A stretch of 64,000 nt of DNA, from the NCBI GenBank assembly GCA_007922195.1, contig ML682024.1, positions 11,490,572 to 11,554,571 of the forward strand. The letters run 5' to 3'. Both the position numbers and the translations under genes were made by a program. The notes beneath the pieces are model-generated. The model did not search any database and was not told the DNA's origin. It was given only the letters and a program-made list of their open reading frames with translations. The stretch is from Podocnemis expansa (lineage: Eukaryota; Chordata; Testudines; Podocnemididae). Shown piece by piece: positions 53,950-63,908 of the stretch. How positions within the stretch are numbered: the stretch's first letter is position 1; every line of letters begins with the position of its first letter.

Positions 53950-56382
53950 GTGCCGCCCCTGCCCCAGCTGGATGGCACTGAGGACCTGGACATGGACTTC
54001 ACTCCAAAGGAAGTGATGGCCAGACTGGCTCAGTCAAAGAACACTGCTCCAGGCAAAGACGGCATCCCCTACAGCATCCTCAAGAAGGGGGATCCCAATT
54101 GTCTGGTGCTCTCTGCCCTCTTTAACCATTGCAAAGAGTTCCGCCGCACACCCGACGCTTGGAAGAAGGCCATAATGGTGCTCGTCTACAAGAAGGGTGA
54201 GCATGATGACCCCTGCAACTGGAGGCCCATCTCCCTGTGCTCCACCATCTACAAGCTCTATGTCAGCTGTCTCGCGGCAAAGATCACCGACTGGGCAGTA
54301 AGCAAAGGAGCCATCAGCTCTGTCCAGAAAGGCTTCATGTCCTGCGAAGGCTGCTATGAGCACAACTTCATCCTCCAGACAGCCATCCAGACTACCCGGA
54401 GGTCCCGGAAGCAGTGCACCATGGCCTGGCTAGACCTAGCCAACGCTTTCGGCTCCATTCCCCACCGCCACATCTTCGCTACGCTCCAGGAATTTGGACT
54501 GCCAAACACCTTTCTCCAGATGCTCCAAGAGATCTACGAAGGGTGCACCACCACCATCCGCTCTGTTGAGGGGGAGACTGCCGAGATCCCCATCTGGAGG
54601 GGGGTGAAGCAGGGCTGTCCCCTCAGCCCGATCATCTTCAACCTCGCCATGGAGCCGCTGATCCGGGCAATTGCCAATGGTCCAGGAGGGCTCGAACTCC
54701 ATGGAGAAAGAGCCAGCATCTTAGCGCACGCAGATGGCCTGGTCCTGATCGCGGACAACCCCACACGCCTCCAGGATATGCTGCACACTGCCAGCCTGAT
54801 CGCCGACTGGATGGGACTGCGCTTCAATGCCAGGAAGTGTGCGTCCCTCCACATCAATGGCAGCACGAAAGATGGTGTCCTCCCCACTCCATTGCTGATC
54901 CAGGGTGAGCCCGTCATCTGCCTCGAAGAAGGACAGGCATACCAGCACCTGGGGACACCGACGGGGTTCCACGTTCAACAGACCCCTGATGATACCATCC
55001 ACTCGATCCTGCAAGATGCTGCTAAGATTGACTCCTCCCCCCTGGCACCCTGGCAAAAGATCAACACCTTGAACACCTTCCTGATTCCCCACATCACATT
55101 CGTTCTGCGAGGCTCAGCGGTCGCAAAAGTTCCCCTGAACAAAGCTGACAGCACCATCCGCTGGCTTGTGAAAAAGTGGCTGTTCCTCCCTGTGAGAGCC
55201 AGCAATGAGCTAATCTACATTGACTGCCAGCAAGGAGGTGCCAATGTCCCCTGCATGGGTGACCTCTGTGACATTGCCACCATCACCCCCGCCTTCCGCT
55301 TGCTGACCTGCCCAGACCCCACCGTCAGGAACATCGCAACAAACTCCCTCCAAGAGGTCACTACAAAGCGGCTGAAAAGATCACCCTACAACGCAGACAT
55401 CGCCACCTACCTCAGTGGCTCCCTGGAAGGTGAATTCAGCCAAGACCGGGACGACATCGCTTCCCTCTGGACCCAGGCCCAGATCGCCAGATGTCGCCTG
55501 GGGAAACGTATCGGCTGCCCGTGGTTGTGGTGCGAGGAGCGCCAGGAGCTGTCAGTCGTGGTACCGAGCATCAGGACGGAAGGCCACTCTATCGTTACCC
55601 CCAAGGGAAGAGGCATGCTGGAAAGGATCTTGAAAGCTGCTGTCCGCGCACTCTACGTAGCTGACCTCAAAAAGAAGCCTGACCAGGGCAAGGTCTTTGA
55701 GCTATCCAGCAAGTGGGACACTAGCAATCACTTCCTCCAAGACGGCAGCTTCACCTGCTTTGCTGACTGGAGGTTCATCCACTGTGCCCGCTTCAACTGC
55801 GTTCCCCTGAATGGAGCCATCCGCCACGGTCACCGGGACAAATGCTGCAGGAAGTGCGGCCACTCCAATGAGACCCTGCCCCATGTCCTCTGCAGCTGCA
55901 AACCCCACTCCAGAGCCTGGCAGCTTAGACACAATGCGGTCCAGGACCGTCTGGTCAAAGCAATCCCGCCTCACCTTGGGGAGGTCTCGGTCAACCGCAC
56001 CATCCCCGGCACAGACAGCTTGCTGAGACCTGATGTTGTCATCACCAATGAGGACCTGAGGAAGATCATCAGGGCTGACATCACGGTCCCCTTCGAGAAC
56101 CGGTCCCCAGCCTTCCTAGAGGCCCGGGCTCGAAAGATGAATAAGTACACCCCGCTGGTGGACTCCTTGAGATCCAGGGGCTACCAGGTCCAGACCCATG
56201 CCCTGATCGTGGGCGCCCTGGGTTCCTGGGATCCTGCCAATGAGGACGTGCTGTGGGCCTGCGGTGTCGGACAGCGCTACTCCCCCCTGATGCATCGCCT
56301 CATGGTGTCTGACACCATCAGATGGTCCCAGGACATTTACACAGAAAACATCACCAGCCACAGACAGTACCAAGAAGTGTAA
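53950..56382 (+). CDS. R2-like LINE ORF: RT, CCHC knuckle, restriction-like endonuclease
   Basis: An uninterrupted frame of 810 codons. Domains: RT start APGKDGIPYSILKKG (about 35-50), NWRPISLCSTIYKL (motif 2), motif A WLDLANAFGSIPH with Asp 162, motif B GVKQGCPLSPIIFNLAMEP, then motif C reads LAHADGLVLIAD at residues 258-269: the expected YADD is HADG at 260-263, so the second catalytic Asp is Gly. After the thumb comes a CCHC knuckle (Cys 633, Cys 636, then His and Cys; C-x2-C-x8-H-x4-C) and a restriction-like endonuclease with P-D (694-695) and Asp 710 (PD-x14-D). Family role: site-directed nicking and target-primed reverse transcription. The Met at 53950 is not the true start; the N-terminus lies in another frame upstream. 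Open frame plus altered active site is unusual. Confidence 0.88.
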   Translation: MPPLPQLDGTEDLDMDFTPKEVMARLAQSKNTAPGKDGIPYSILKKGDPNCLVLSALFNHCKEFRRTPDAWKKAIMVLVYKKGEHDDPCNWRPISLCSTIYKLYVSCLAAKITDWAVSKGAISSVQKGFMSCEGCYEHNFILQTAIQTTRRSRKQCTMAWLDLANAFGSIPHRHIFATLQEFGLPNTFLQMLQEIYEGCTTTIRSVEGETAEIPIWRGVKQGCPLSPIIFNLAMEPLIRAIANGPGGLELHGERASILAHADGLVLIADNPTRLQDMLHTASLIADWMGLRFNARKCASLHINGSTKDGVLPTPLLIQGEPVICLEEGQAYQHLGTPTGFHVQQTPDDTIHSILQDAAKIDSSPLAPWQKINTLNTFLIPHITFVLRGSAVAKVPLNKADSTIRWLVKKWLFLPVRASNELIYIDCQQGGANVPCMGDLCDIATITPAFRLLTCPDPTVRNIATNSLQEVTTKRLKRSPYNADIATYLSGSLEGEFSQDRDDIASLWTQAQIARCRLGKRIGCPWLWCEERQELSVVVPSIRTEGHSIVTPKGRGMLERILKAAVRALYVADLKKKPDQGKVFELSSKWDTSNHFLQDGSFTCFADWRFIHCARFNCVPLNGAIRHGHRDKCCRKCGHSNETLPHVLCSCKPHSRAWQLRHNAVQDRLVKAIPPHLGEVSVNRTIPGTDSLLRPDVVITNEDLRKIIRADITVPFENRSPAFLEARARKMNKYTPLVDSLRSRGYQVQTHALIVGALGSWDPANEDVLWACGVGQRYSPLMHRLMVSDTIRWSQDIYTENITSHRQYQEV

Positions 56383-56890
56383 ACCAATCCTCCTTCACTT
56401 CTACCAACAAGAGAGCTCCACGAACTCCTCTCTCACAACACTGAATAATCTCCAAAGCACCTATAACCCATACTACCTTATATGTATTTCGGGATAACCT
56501 ACTCTTAACATCATATGTGCCTTGTTTACCACTGTTGCTTGTATTCCCTATATGTTAAGATGTTCTGAAATTGTCAGACTCTTATACACAAGTGTACAAT
56601 CTATTTTGTTCTTCCAGGGTATCGTAGATCATGTTCTTGTTGTGATTTCTGTTCACTCAAATACCTCTTCCTTAACAAATGATCTGTACTCTAAACCTGG
56701 CTACCTGACCACTCTTGTTTTATACATCACTGTGCTCGTTTGTACCTGTTTTGAACATTTGCTTAATAAAAACTTTAAATCTGTTGGAGCAGTGCCTGGA
56801 GTACTTTGTTCCTCATTGGTTTTTTTGGTCTTTGTTATTTTAGTAGCTGATTAGCCAGCTGGTAAAGATTGAAATATCTGATAATCAGTG
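56383..56890 (+). other. Probable 3' UTR of R2-like element
   Basis: About 500 bp of non-coding sequence after the R2-like stop, ending before a Harbinger-like block. I see no 28S rRNA sequence on either side, so the element is outside its canonical ribosomal target or belongs to a lineage with another target. Confidence 0.4.
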
Positions 56891-56899
56891 ATCTGAGAA

Positions 56900-57514
56900 A
56901 AAAGTACACTTTCTCTGAACTGAAGTAGTGAAAGAGTAAACAGCAAGTAAAGAGGGTGGATGAGAGTGGCTAGTAGTGAGCAGGCAAGGAGCTAGCAAGC
57001 CACCCAGCTCCCTAGCAGCTGCAGGTGGCACGGGTATGGAGCATGACCCACGCCACCTGCAGCTGCTAGGGAGCCAGCTGGTGCGCGGGCTCCCTGCCCG
57101 TGTCCCCCCCTGCAGCTGCTGCAAAGATGGGAGGCGTGTAGGCTCCGTGCCCACGCTGCCCGCAGCTGCTAGGGAGCCAGCCACTTTCCGTCCCCAGCTG
57201 CGGCGCCAGTGGGAGGAATGCAGGGTGCAGGGGAATCCCTGCCCTTCTAGCTTTTTTCCCTTTCTTGGCTCTCTAGGTGAGAGCAGGCAGGGGATTGGGT
57301 GGCAACATGGCCCTGCCAGGGGGCCATGTTTCCACACCTCCCACAGTGCCCCTCTCCTGAATTGAAATAGCAAATCCTGTGTCTGGACTTGCTATTTCAA
57401 TTTCATGTTTTTCCTTAATTCAATTTCTGTTAATTCGAATTAAGGGTTTTATTTCAAATTAGCTTATTTTGATTTAACTTAAATTGAAATAAACATCTAT
57501 GTGTGGACATAGCC
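56900..57514. mobile_element. PIF/Harbinger-like element, left end lost
   Basis: Right end GTGTGGACATAGCC at 57501-57514, preceded by AATTCGAATTAA/AAATTGAAATAA palindromes. GC-rich inner part includes an inverted pair CAGCTGCAGGTGGC / GCCACCTGCAGCTG near 57015-57065. No left end was found. Confidence 0.55.
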
Positions 57515-58706
57515 TCTGACTTCCACAGTGGCTGAGAGTCGCTTCTGATTGGAACTTCCTGGGACCCTCTTGGAGAGAGACCCTTCAAGGAAGTCCAGAC
57601 AGAGCAGGGTTTGGACCCTCTGTAGCTGGATTTGGGAGCTGGCTACACAGTAGCTTGAAGACCTTGGCTGGAAGGGAGAAGACTCCACTGTAGCAGAGTC
57701 CTGATCAGCTATGAGCAGAGGAGACATGGGAGTGCTTTCTAACATGCTCTGTCACAACTATGCTAATCTGCCCTGAAGGAAAGTTTTTTCCCAACCCGCA
57801 TATGGTGATTGGTTAAACCCCAAGCATGTGCTTAAGACACACCAGCCAGACACACAGAATGAATTCTCTATAGTAACTCAGAACCCCCTTCCCACCCAAC
57901 ATCCTACTACAAGCCATTTGACATATTTACTATTAGTAGACAAAAATTAGTCAATTACCAAACTTATCAAGTTCAATCGTGAAGCCAGCTACTCTTTTTG
58001 CCCCAACTGCTCACCTTGAAAGGCTACTCCAGAACATCCCTCCTCTGATGGTTAGAAACCTCCGACTAATTTAAAGTCTAAAATCCTGATGGCCATTTTA
58101 TATTCATATGTTCTTGTGTCACTGACTCCATCCTCCCAGGGCATCACTTCTATGGCTACTTGAGAAAGTGCAATAAAAACTGGAGCAGCGCTGAAGCCAC
58201 AGCTGTAATTGCAGTGTGGATGCATTCAAAGCGCGAGGCACGGAAAACCAGAGTCAGAGATATAGCTGCAGGTGGGGATAAATCATCAAGCAAAGACTAG
58301 TGATTCCATGCAGTTGCTTTCCCAGGGCATGTCCTGCCAGGCCCCCTCCATAGGTGAAGCCTTGAGAATAACAGGTGTAGCTTTGCTGTAGTCAGGGCAG
58401 TTTTGCTGATTTAGCTCACTGAGGAGCTGGCCCAAGAGGGATAAAAGCAAAGGAGCCACTGAGAGCTAATGGGGATGTAAAGCAAGAGGGGGAAGCACCG
58501 CCAATGCCCATGGCTAATCTGGGTTTGAATTTACAAATCCAGCTCATGAAAGTGAGACCCTTGTTCAACCATTTCATAAAGTCCCAAGCTGAGGTGAGGC
58601 CAGCCAACGGTGAAACACAAGGTTCTTGCCAGTCTCTGCCATAATTAAAACCTCAGCTCTGTGTGTGATGAGTGATTTAACCAAATAACATTTCCTCCCC
58701 TCCTAG
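57515..58706. other. No feature recognised
   Basis: Region before the orphan Ig exon. I looked for a leader mini-exon (GGCCAGGA...TGCAGCTCTC) and did not find one. A T/C-rich tract just before 58706 serves the acceptor. Confidence 0.4.
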
Positions 58707-58991
58707 GTGACCTCCCTACCCCATTACTGCTCCTGGTCCCCCGCAAAGGGGAAATGGGCACACTGATGTGCTTCATTCCTCAGAACACCTTGGTGACTCA
58801 TGTTATTTTCTGTAAGGATGGCAAGGAAATCCTAATGCTGCCTGGAGAGAAAAAGAAATTCATCTTTGAGTCAATCCAGCTAGTGTCTCCAGAGAGTGCT
58901 GGGGAGTATTCCTGCTTCTATCAGCACAAGAATAACAGTAATCAAGAGAAAAATTCTCTCCTCAGTGCCCACCTGTACCTAAGTGTAGCAG
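58707..58991 (+). CDS. Locus C: orphan Ig-like domain exon
   Basis: This 285-nt exon (95 codons) has acceptor CCCTCCTAG and donor GTAACAAG, phase 1 at both ends. It starts Gly-Asp-Leu-Pro-Thr-Pro, then the B-strand cysteine in MGTLMCFI, the C-strand VIFCKDGKEI (nearly identical to gene B), PESAGEYSCFYQHK with the second cysteine, and ends AHLYLSVAG. It is the third paralogue of the receptor Ig domain and is free of stops. No leader or membrane exon was found around it, because the next 5 kb are retroelements. It may belong to a gene whose other exons lie past 64000, or be a relic. Confidence 0.83.
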
Positions 58992-59529
58992 GTAACAAGC
59001 TAAAAACACAGATGACTCCTTAGAACACCTGGGGCCAGCAGCTGGGGCATGGCAGGAGAAGCAAATGGCAGCTAAAATACAAGTTTCAAAACTTCCATTT
59101 CTGGTGCTAAACTCTCCAAGCCTGCATGACAACTCAATGTCTGTAATATTAGTTTTGTTGAGTCCAATTCCATCAGCTCTTTTGCGGTTTTATGAAGGTG
59201 AAAAACCTGTTTAAGTGAGAAATTTGGCAGGTGTAGTTTCATTAGTGTCTATATGGGCTTCACTTGAAGTTCAGAACAGACAGGGGAAACCAACAGAGCT
59301 GTGACCATTTGAAAATCCCCCTAGGCTCATGCACAGCAGGAAATGGTGCTAAATTATAAACTACATATGAATAGATATCTAAATTCTGAATACATATGTA
59401 TTTTCCAGTCCTCACCTGTCTAATGAGCCCTGTCAAAACTCTTCATTTAAAAAGCCTTCTATCTTTCCTGGTGGCATTTAGGAGACAAGCCAGCCAGTAA
59501 AGAGCAGCAAAAGTTGGGAAGACCACAAT

Positions 59530-59722
59530 CTATATAGAGGTAGCCATGTTAGTCTGTTCTGCAGTAAAAACAAGAGTCCTGTGGAACCTTAAAGACTAAC
59601 AGATTTCTTCGGTCATAAGCTTTCATGGGCTCCAACCCACTTTGCCACAGATGCATCAGATGAAGAGGGTTGGAGCCCATGAAAGCATGTGCTTGAAGAA
59701 ATCTGTTAGTCTTTAAGATCCC
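59530..59722. repeat. Palindromic Penelope-like tail
   Basis: Inverted pair: ATAAGCTTTCATGGGCTCCAACC and GGTTGGAGCCCATGAAAGCATG, with outer AGTCCTGTGGAACCTTAAAGAC and TCTGTTAGTCTTTAAGATC. Turn near 59645-59660 (GATGCATCAGATGAAG). Confidence 0.7.
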
Positions 59723-60006
59723 ACAATCTATGAAGTCATCAAATCCAGTCCTCTGCACTCATGATAGGATTAAGTTCCCTCTTAAACTTACAGCTGCTTG
59801 TCTAACCTGTTCTTAAAAGCTTCCAACGATGGAGATCCCACAACCTGCCTAAGCAATTTATTCCACTTGTTAATCAACATCACAGTTAGGAATTTTTTCC
59901 TAATGTCCAAACTAAGTCTCCCTTGCTCTAAGTCCATTGCTTCTTGTCCTATCACTGGCAGTTAAGGAGAACAGTTCTTCTCCCTCTTCCTCTTGACAAT
60001 ATCTTA

Positions 60007-60771
60007 GGCTGTATTCACACACACATGGTTATTTCAAAACAAGTTGTGTCGAAACAACTTGTTTCGAAATAACACCTTATTTCGAAATAACATATTTCGA
60101 ATTAACAAAATGTTACTTCGAAATAAGAAAAAAAGCAGGAAACAAAACAGCAGGTTTACACTGTGAACCTGCTATTTTGCTTCCTCAGGGGGCTGCGGGC
60201 ACAGGTAGGGTTCAGCACTGCCCGCGGTGCTCCCCGCTGGTGCCTGCAGAGCCGGGCTGCAGGCACCNNNNNNNNNNNNNNNNNNNNNNNNNNNNNNNNN
60301 NNNNNNNNNNNNNNNNNNNNNNNNNNNNNNNNNNNNNNNNNNNNNNNNNNNNNNNNNNNNNNNNNNNNNNNNNNNNNNNNNNNNNNNNNNNNNNNNNNNN
60401 NNNNNNNNNNNNNNNNNNNNNNNNNNNNNNNNNNNNNNNNNNNNNNNNNNNNNNNNNNNNNNNNNNNNNNNNNNNNNNNNNNNNNNNNNNNNNNNNNNNN
60501 NNNNNNNNNNNNNNNNNNNNNNNNNNNNNNNNNNNNNNNNNNNNNNNNNNNNNNNNNNNNNNNNNNNNNNNNNNNNNNNNNNNNNNNNNNNNNNNNNNNN
60601 NNNNNNNNNNNNNNNNNNNNNNNNNNNNNNNNNNNNNNNNNNNNNNNNNNNNNNNNNNNNNNNNNNNGGGTTCCTGTTGTTTCGAAACAACGTTGCGTCG
60701 TGTGAACATGGTTTTTTTTGTTTCGAAACAATGAGGTTGTTTCAAAACAAAAGTGCTGTGTGAACACAGCC
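60007..60771. mobile_element. PIF/Harbinger-like element in CR1, TTA duplication
   Basis: Ends GGCTGTATTCACAC / GTGTGAACACAGCC, flanked by TTA (60004-60006 and 60772-60774). Subterminal TTTCGAAATAA palindromes at both sides. CR1 sequence resumes without loss on each side, so boundaries are exact. The centre is an assembly gap. Confidence 0.85.
60268..60667. other. Assembly gap, 400 N
   Basis: Exactly 400 unknown bases inside the Harbinger-like element. The left border (GGTGCCTGCAGAGCCGGGCTGCAGGCACC) is itself a hairpin. All X-filled reading frames over it are meaningless. Confidence 0.99.
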
Positions 60772-61692
60772 TTAGATACTTGAAAACTGTTATCATGTCC
60801 TCTCTGTCTCCTCTTTTCTAGACTAAACAAACCCAGCTCTTTCAATCTTCCCTCATAAGTCAAGGATTACAGAACCCTAATCATTCATGTTGCTCTTCTC
60901 TGGACTGTCTCCAATTTGTCCACACCTTTCCTGAAATGAAGCGCACAGAACTGAACACAGTACTCCAGCTGAGGCTTAGTCCAGGTGGAGTAGAGTAGAA
61001 GAATTACTTCTTGCATCTTACTTACAATACTACTGGTAATACATCCCAGAATGGTGTTTGCTATTTTTGCAACAGTGTTATACCGTTGACTCATGCTTAG
61101 TTTGTGGTCCATTATGACACCCAGTCCCTTTCTGGAGCATTCCTTCCAAGGCAGTCATTGCCCATTTTGTACACGTGCAATGAATTGGCTTCCTAAGTGG
61201 AGTACTGTGCCCTTCTCTTTACTGAATTTCATTCTGTTTATCGCAGACTGTTTCACCAGTTAATCTAAATCATCTTGAATTGTGATCCTGTCCTCCAAAG
61301 CACTTGCAACCCCTCCCACTTTTGTATCATTGGCAAACTTTGTAAGTGAACACTCTGTGCCATCATCTAAATCACTGATGAAAATACTGAACAGAACCAG
61401 ACCCAGAACCGACCCCTGCAGAACCCCACTCATTATTCACTTCCAGCATATCAAGAAACATTCCAGATACACTTGAAAAACACTTGAGTAAGGTTTATTT
61501 ATCACATGAGCTTTTGTGGCAGAAGATCCCACTTCGTCATATGCCTTAAAGATGAGGGAACTTACAGAATGGGATGAAAATAAATGCAAGGGAGTGTAAG
61601 ACATGGGATCAGGTCATAAAGTAACAGCAAATCAGAGCAGTTTTTAAGATTCAGACACTGGGAAACATCACATAGAAGAGAGTGAAGTCCAG

Positions 61693-62226
61693 TTATCTGT
61701 TGTAATGGGAAAAGAGGCCATAGTCACCATTTAATCGTGCTTTCACACAATGTAATCTGCATATCAGTTCTAATTCAGCTGTTTCTCTTTGAAGTCTTGA
61801 TGTCTCATTGTCTTTCTTGAGCACAGTCATTAACAGATCATCCATAGAGTGATTAGAAAGATAGGAGTGCTCAGCAAATAGTTTTTGCCTGCTGTGATTT
61901 CTGATGTCAGTTTTGTGCCCATTTATTCTTTTGTGCAAGGATTGTCCTGTTTGCCCAATGTATGAGGTGTGGGAGCATTTCTGGCACATGACGGCATAAA
62001 TCATATTTGTGGATGAACAGGTGAATGAGGCCTTGATGCAGTAGCTGGCTTGATTAGGTCCTGTGATGGTGTCTTTTCTGCAGATATGTGGGCAAAGCTG
62101 GCAATGTGGTTTGTCACAGGGGTATGTGCCTACTTTAATGTTTCTGTTGTTAGGTCTGTGGTTGCTGGTGAGTATCTGTTTAAGGTTACAGGGCTGTCTG
62201 TAGGTGAGGAGAGGTCTGTCTCCCAA
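61693..62226 (-). pseudogene. Penelope-like GIY-YIG endonuclease domain
   Basis: A 177-codon open stretch. A Cys-rich linker (CDKPHCQLCPHI) comes first, then IYAVMCQKCSHTSYIGQTGQSL with the GIY-YIG signature, KRINGHKTDIRNH and a C-terminus ending near 61693 (NGDYGLFSHYNR). This nickase primes reverse transcription in Penelope-like elements. The domain itself looks intact; the RT lies in other frames. Confidence 0.85.
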
Positions 62227-62504
62227 GCCTTGAGAGAATGAGGGATCATCTTTTAGAATAGGCTGAAGGTTCTTAATGATCTGTTGCAGAGGTCTGACTT
62301 GGAGGTTGTATTTGGTGACCAGTGGCGTTCTGTTGTTTTCTTTTTTGGGCCTCTCCTGCAGTAGCTGACTTTGGGGTACTCGTCTAGCTCTGTCTATCTG
62401 TTTTCTTACTTTCCCCGGTGGGTACTGTAGTTTTAAAAATGCTTGATAGAGATCCTGAAGAAGTCTGTCTCTGTCTGAGGGATCAGAGCAAATGCAGTTA
62501 TATC

Positions 62505-63908
62505 TTAGGGCTTGGCTGTAGACAATGGGTCATGTAGTGTATTTAGAATGGAAGCTCGAGGGGTATAGGTAATTATACTGATGAGTAGGTTTTCAATATA
62601 GGATGATATGTCCATCCCTAAAGTGAATCTCCTGTGTGAAGTGTTCCAAGCTAAGTTTGATTGTAGAATGGAAATTGTTGAAATCTCTGTGGAAATCTTC
62701 AAGACCACCCCATAGTTCCAGATGATGAAGATGTCATCAATGTAGAATAAGTAGAGGAGAAGTGCTTTGAGATGAGACTTGAGGAAACGTTCTATGTCAC
62801 TCATAAAAATGTTGGCATATTGTGAGGCCATGTGGGTACCCATAGCAGTGCTTCAATTATCCTCAAATCTGAAATGGTTATGGGTAAGCACAAAGTTCAG
62901 TCACAAGCTGTACTGTGGCATCATCTGAGATGGTTCTTCTAATAGCTTGTAATCCATCCTTGTGTGGGATGTTGGTGTAAAGAGCATCTATACCCATAGT
63001 GGGCAGGATGGTGTTTTCTGGAAGCTCACCAATGGATTGGATTTTCCTCAGGAAGTCCATGGTGAAGATAGCTAGGAATGTTGATAGCATAGGGTCTGAG
63101 GAGGGAGTCCACATAGCCAGATAAGCCTGCTGTACAAATGCCAATGCCTGAGATGATGCAGCATCCGGGGTTTCCTTTTTTATGAATTTTCGGTAGTAGA
63201 TAAAATATCCCTGGTCAGGGTTCCAGTGGTGTATCTGCCTTAATTTCTTCCTGTGCTGCCTTGAGGAGTTTCTTGAGCAAATGTGATGATTCCTTTTCAT
63301 ATTATTCAGTGGGGTCAGAGGAAAGAGGTTTGTAGAATGTTGTGTTGGAGAGTTGTTTATAAGCCTCCTGATCATAATCCAACTTATTAATGATGACGAC
63401 TGCACCTCCTTTGTCAGCCTCCTTAATAATAATGTGAGAGTTGTTTCTGAAGTTGTGGATGGCCTTGAATTCTGCATGGCTGAGGTTATTAGGTAAGGGA
63501 TGTTGTTTGTACACGATTTCAGCCTTGGCATGGTGGTAGAAACAATCCATGTAGAAGTCTAGTCTTATGTTCTGACCCTCTGGAGGAGTCCATGAAGAAT
63601 ATTTCTTCTTGCAGTGTTGGGAAGAAGGTACCTGTGAGTCACTGCATTGATCGGCGGTGTTATGGAAAAATTCTGTCTTAGATGGCGAAAGTAGTCCTCC
63701 AGGTCACCGCAGAATTTTATCTTATGTGGGGGCATTGTGGAGCAGAAGGAATATCCTTGAGATATCCCAGATTCTTCTGCTGGGGAAGTATGTAGCATGA
63801 GAGATTAACAATATTGTTGGCTAGGTTGAAAGTGTTGCTCTTTTTGTCTTTAGTGGTGTATAATAGTTTACACAGTTTAGTGTGTTTTTTTCTTATGTAG
63901 GAAAGCAA
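62505..63908 (-). pseudogene. Penelope-like reverse transcriptase, frameshifted
   Basis: From high coordinates: KHTKLCKLLYTTKDK and IVNLSCYI (63900-63780), KIKFCGDLEDYFRHLRQNF (about 63700), a catalytic-fold entry HIIIKEADKGGAVVIINKLD (63440-63370), NTTFYKPLSS, ENTILPTMGIDALYTNIPHKDG (motif A, 63020-62960), MGTHMASQYANIFM (motif B) and LFYIDDIFIIW (motif C, aspartates intact, near 62740). At least three frame changes separate the pieces. Compared with the plus-strand copy at 38711, this one keeps the palm. Confidence 0.83.

Larger units (their letters stand above)
59723..61445 (-). mobile_element. Older CR1 LINE split by a Harbinger-like element
   Basis: Minus-strand CR1: 59723-60006 and 60775-61445. 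Encodes, in fragments, the C-terminus (ATKxIxx-type VQRRAT near 60890), KLSMSQRYNTVAKIANTILG and TKPQLEYCVQFCALHF (60885-61112) and, near 61360-61430, a motif B/C region with a FANDT reading in place of FADDT. Multiple stops. More diverged from CR1 consensus-like sequence than the copy at 5392. Confidence 0.8.

Noticed and set aside
54034..56373. Several minus-strand frames of 70-130 codons
   Set aside because: Shadows of the R2-like ORF.
60156..60863. Several 170-235 residue frames
   Set aside because: Mostly translated N gap.
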